Origin: Metallyticus violacea
Taxonomy: Eukaryota; Arthropoda; Insecta; Mantodea; Metallyticidae
Reading direction: 5' to 3'
NCBI GenBank assembly: GCA_030762175.1
Contig: CM060846.1
Span: forward strand, 233,555,512 to 233,619,511
Length of the DNA: 64,000 bases
In this document: piece by piece, positions 60,782 to 64,000 of the stretch
Numbering within the stretch: position 1 is the first letter of the stretch
How the letters are laid out: the number at the start of each line of letters is the position of its first letter
Position numbers and translations under genes: made by a program
The notes under the pieces: model-generated
Databases searched by the model: none
The model's input: the letters and a program-made list of their open reading frames with translations, nothing else
Told to the model about the DNA's origin: nothing

Positions 60782-61380
60782 CTAGTGTTGTGAGATTTTT
60801 CACCTCAAAAAAAAAACAAACAAACAAACAAATAGGCTACAAAACGCACCGTCTTTTATCACTTCAAAATAATAACTGACTTTCAAGTAACGACTAAATA
60901 GTAATATAAAATCAGCTTTTCTTGCTAAATGTGCTAAATAATAATACACATGTGACTAGATAGTTTACATGTTACTAGTACTAGATAGTTACGTGTGAAT
61001 AGATAATTTAACAGCTCATATGATATGCTTTGTTATTGGACAGTCTCAGAACTGGTGTTTTGTATCCATATCCGCGAAAAGTTAACAACATGCTAGAAGT
61101 TAATGCAGCAGCACGTCCAAAATGCCTACTCCAATATGCAATCCAGCAGTTTAATTGACGTGATACGTAATTTTAAAAATTATTCACATTGTTGTCCGAC
61201 TATCTGCAGAAATATAAGACTGTCGAGTTTAGAAGAGCACCCAATTTCTACATGATATTTAGAAGCTTATGAACGAGACACATATTTCTTGCGACCACTT
61301 TAAAATGTTATACTTATGACAATATTAACAAAACTGTTTTATTTATAAAGTATCAAAAAGCATGGAACTAATGTATAGGG
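60782..61380. repeat. Direct repeat R, copy 2 (next RUNX intron)
   Basis: The partner of 49455-50080, same orientation. An (AAAC)n run at about 60808-60832 and a small local duplication around 'actagatagtt' (60950-60990) are private to this copy. Confidence 0.7.
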
Positions 61381-62361
61381 GGTATAGTCAGAAGAATGTA
61401 CTGATAACGTCTGCTTTTGTTAACGCAAAGAGATGCAATGGCTCTTAAGTACTCCAACAGATGATACACATGCAGTACGTAATGTTTAAGCCATCTCTCC
61501 AGCTCCCAGCAATGCTTTGATATTGATACCTCTTTTGTATCGAGATAATGGATGTAACAATGTACTCAGCTGTATATGATAAGTTAGAACATAATTTTCA
61601 TACAAAGTATATAATATTTAAATTTCCCCAAGTTTAATCATCTTTGGGGATTTTCCAATTGCTAACAAAGATTATTTGTGTTATTATACATGTAAATATC
61701 AATTGAATGGCAGAGTTGTTCCACCGACTGTTCCGGCAAATTTCAAAATCGAAAAATTTATAAAAAGAATGCTTTCCTGATTATGTTTTATATCTGGGTC
61801 AGGAAAAATAGTGTGCAGACATTTTTAGAGTAGAAAGGCAGTATCATTTTGAGAATAATCCGTCATGTTAGAGTTCCAAATTGTGAAACTTGTTCGTGGT
61901 GTGCCAGATGTAAACAAAACGCACTCTTGTACAGTGCTAGTCACTACCTGATGTATGTCCGATGTTCAATGCAGCATTTGTGTTTTGAAGTCTACTGGAT
62001 AGTACGGTAATATCGAACACTCGTCTTAAAATTAAGCGAAACTTGTGGTTCCAACATGAATAATTCCCTGTACATTTTCACTTGTAGTTCGAAATTACTT
62101 AAACAGAACATCTGGTAACGGATAAATCGAGCGCGATGGCCTCCACGGTACATCAATTAAGTAAGCGCGTGCAATATTTAGTTTCTCATTGTGTAACCAG
62201 TACTCATATTTGAGCCAGTACACATACACGTGAGTGTGAGTGGACCCATGTTCCTAATCTTAAAATTCTTAGATTGATACTGCCTTTACACTATGCAATT
62301 TTCTGCACGTTGTCTCTGCGCACTTGTATATACTGGTGTTAATGAACTACACTGAAATGAT
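61381..62361. other. Intronic DNA, nothing recognised
   Basis: AT-rich with a few GC-richer stretches (about 61900-62000, 62130-62240); no feature supported. Confidence 0.5.
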
Positions 62362-62373
62362 TTCAGAGAGTGT

Positions 62374-62614
62374 GTTTTATTTTGATTGATTTATTTATGA
62401 ACGTTCTTTGACATCTCAGGTCATCAGCGTCCCATTCTACTCAGGGCGTGAAACAGCCGACAAATTTTGCTCAGAGGGCTCTCTTTCAGGCTTGAGGTTC
62501 TTTTTCGTGCCGTAAATGTACGACACGGAACTCGCGGCTTTACTTTCCTTCCGAAGGAAGCCATACATAGGATTTTTACTCCTGAAAAAATCCATCGGTC
62601 CTGATCGGGTTCGA
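62374..62614 (-). repeat. SINE family B, copy 5, head-truncated, 12-bp TSD
   Basis: Reverse copy starting 'gaacgttctttgacatctca' and stopping inside the B box ('gatcgggttcg'), so the 5' part of the tRNA-like head is missing. The exact duplication 'ttcagagagtgt' lies at 62362-62373 and 62615-62626, so truncation happened at insertion, not later. Confidence 0.85.
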
Positions 62615-62893
62615 TTCAGAGAGTGTAGATATATCAAATATAAGGAATTTAATAAAGGCAATGTACGGTCTACAACGAACATAACGCAGTTTTATGGTGT
62701 TAAAGCCAAACCGGGTGAAAATTTGGTTTAGAATGTCTTTGAAACTGCCTTGCACGCATAGAAATATTAATTTTCAGCAGCTCATTATCAGTGTTTTCAA
62801 GTTTTAGTGCCATAAAAATCCCTCAAATATGAGAACTTATCATTTGATATTGAGGCACTGAATATCTATTAACTGCCTTGTTGCATTATATAG

Positions 62894-63845
62894 CCAAGAC
62901 CGACTACATTTACCAGACCCCAATGTAAGTATCGATAGTAGACAAAATGGTGGGGGGAAGTGTTTGCTTTTATATACAATCCTTTATTAATTTTGTTCGT
63001 TGCAGTTACCTGGTTTATTACAGTTTTTTTATTTCAGGTGGAAGTAAATGAAAAGTAGTATGTTTGGTTAAGTTAATATTGATTTAGCGAAATCACACCA
63101 GGAACTTCTGTAATAGAAAGTGTTCAGTACAACATGGGTTGCTCTTGTGTGTCTCAATTATTGAAGTGCACCGCATAATCACATTTACATTTCCTAAATA
63201 GCAGTACTTAGAGGAGGAGTGTCTAAACAGTATACACCATGCAACTTTTGAAGTTAATGGAGAAAATGGTGTGTAGTGTGTATTGAGCATTCCGTATCAA
63301 AATTTGTGGTTAGAGAGGACATTTTTCTCGGGAAATTTTTCCTAGTCTACCAGTGAAGGTTAGCAATGAAAGGAAAGATCCGGAAGAATGTATAAAGCGG
63401 GTTTTGGAGCGAGATGAAGAGAGATTTAATGATGGTGTGAACAGGATGTTATATTTTGACTCCTTTGCAAGTGAGGTTAAGATAAGGCAGGTACACCCAT
63501 TTATACCTCTTTCCACAGAAGATTATGTCCTTTTCGTTAAAATAGACGATGGTGTCGCATCTATGGCGATTAGTTTTAAGATGTCCAGTAATTGGGAGGT
63601 TCATTTTATAAAGCTTTGTGCCACCTGTGAAGAAGTTTATAATACAAATTATTTTATATTTCGTTAAATATAGGAATTATTGTTTATAAACAATTTCAGA
63701 TACTTAAACCATCGAAATCTTTCCAATTGACAAATAATACTGCATAAAAGTTTTATTTCGCTACTGGCAGTGTAGGGCGACTGTTTTTCATTTATTTTTA
63801 TTTTGTATAACCGTATTGGGGTCTGGTAAATGTAGTAAGTCTTGG
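62894..63845. mobile_element. Unclassified 952-bp element with 31-bp TIRs
   Basis: The segments 62894-62924 and 63815-63845 are inverted repeats matching at 29 of 31 bases; the core includes 'attggggtctggtaaatg' and its complement. Pairing stops sharply on both sides, as for a DNA transposon. No obvious target duplication is visible next to the ends. The interior holds one uninterrupted + strand frame (63314-63667). I know no family with these ends. Confidence 0.6.
63314..63667 (+). CDS. Unrecognised open reading frame inside the TIR unit
   Basis: An open frame of about 117 codons runs from just after a TAG at 63311-63313 to TAA at 63665-63667. The first in-frame ATG is well inside, at the M of NRMLYFDSF; so either it starts there (about 72 codons), or it is an exon read after the acceptor-like 'cctagtctaccag' ending at 63353, or it is a 5'-truncated gene. 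The peptide is rich in charged residues: KVSNERKDPEECIKRVLERD, EERFNDGVNRML and EVKIRQVHPFIPLS, then EDYVLFVKIDDGVASM and WEVHFIKLCATCEEVY. Its amino-acid make-up is unlike translations of the AT-rich surroundings. I do not recognise a domain and assign no function. Confidence 0.35.
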   Translation, partial: RGHFSREIFPSLPVKVSNERKDPEECIKRVLERDEERFNDGVNRMLYFDSFASEVKIRQVHPFIPLSTEDYVLFVKIDDGVASMAISFKMSSNWEVHFIKLCATCEEVYNTNYFIFR

Positions 63846-64000
63846 TGAAGCGTACTCTAGGGGAAGGCCTTTAAGCTTACGTGGCGTAATGCATGACGCA
63901 AAAGCCGATGTTCCGCAGGGCACTGGTTCACTTCTTGTTATGCCTTTATTATTTATTTTTTATGTATTTAATATGAAATGCTGCGATAGGCATAATACAG
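63846..64000 (+). mobile_element. Possible reverse-transcriptase fragment (LINE) at window edge
   Basis: The + strand at about 63892-63970 reads ADVPQGTGSLLVMPLLFIFY, which resembles the conserved reverse-transcriptase segment G-V-P-Q-G-S-x-L-x-P-x-L-F-x-x-Y. The upstream motifs are absent, being replaced by the TIR unit; downstream motifs would lie beyond the window. Confidence 0.4.

Overview
The window is AT-rich animal nuclear DNA, most likely from an insect with a large, repeat-laden genome. Reasons: exons lie kilobases apart and have GT/AG splice sites; there is a Runt-family transcription factor ending in VWRPY; several tRNA-derived SINE families with target-site duplications (TSDs) are present; and there are many decayed mariner and IS630/Tc1-like transposons of types common in arthropods. 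A large-genome lineage such as Polyneoptera would fit, but the species cannot be named from this sequence.

Host genes are sparse. On the + strand, 9565-9780 is a terminal coding exon. Its product looks like the extreme C-terminus of a Sec7/BIG-type large ARF guanine-nucleotide exchange factor, perhaps ARFGEF3/BIG3-like; its other exons lie to the left, outside the window or unrecognised. On the - strand are the last two coding exons of a Runt-domain (RUNX) factor, 58321-58569 and 48254-48930. They are joined by a 9.4 kb phase-1 intron and followed by an AT-rich region that probably holds the 3' UTR. The DNA-binding Runt domain must be encoded to the right of 64000. Apart from these exons I see no convincing host coding sequence, only one tentative signal-peptide-like first exon near 41.2-41.3 kb.

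The rest is mostly mobile DNA and featureless intergenic or intronic sequence. From left to right: SINEs and transposase remnants (1-9.3 kb), including a mariner split by a SINE at 4.5-4.8 kb; the ARF-GEF exon; another mariner relic (12-13 kb); SINEs and AT-rich, 3'UTR-like sequence (14.5-20 kb); a probable LTR (20.4-21.1 kb); a dense transposon nest (22.3-30.3 kb) in which a 1316-bp mariner with near-perfect terminal inverted repeats (TIRs) sits inside an older IS630-like element; a quiet 7.7 kb stretch; a 611-bp internally deleted transposon with TIRs (37.9-38.6 kb); further mariners (42.3-45.0 kb); the RUNX gene with a jockey/CR1-like LINE (50.7-54.3 kb) in its intron; and a 952-bp unit with 31-bp TIRs (62.9-63.8 kb) carrying a short ORF I do not recognise.

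The mobile sequences were identified by reading degenerate translations by eye and by comparing copies within the window, so their borders are approximate unless TIRs or TSDs are given. The strongest candidates for something undescribed are the 952-bp TIR unit and the pair of roughly 600-bp direct repeats in two introns of the RUNX gene.
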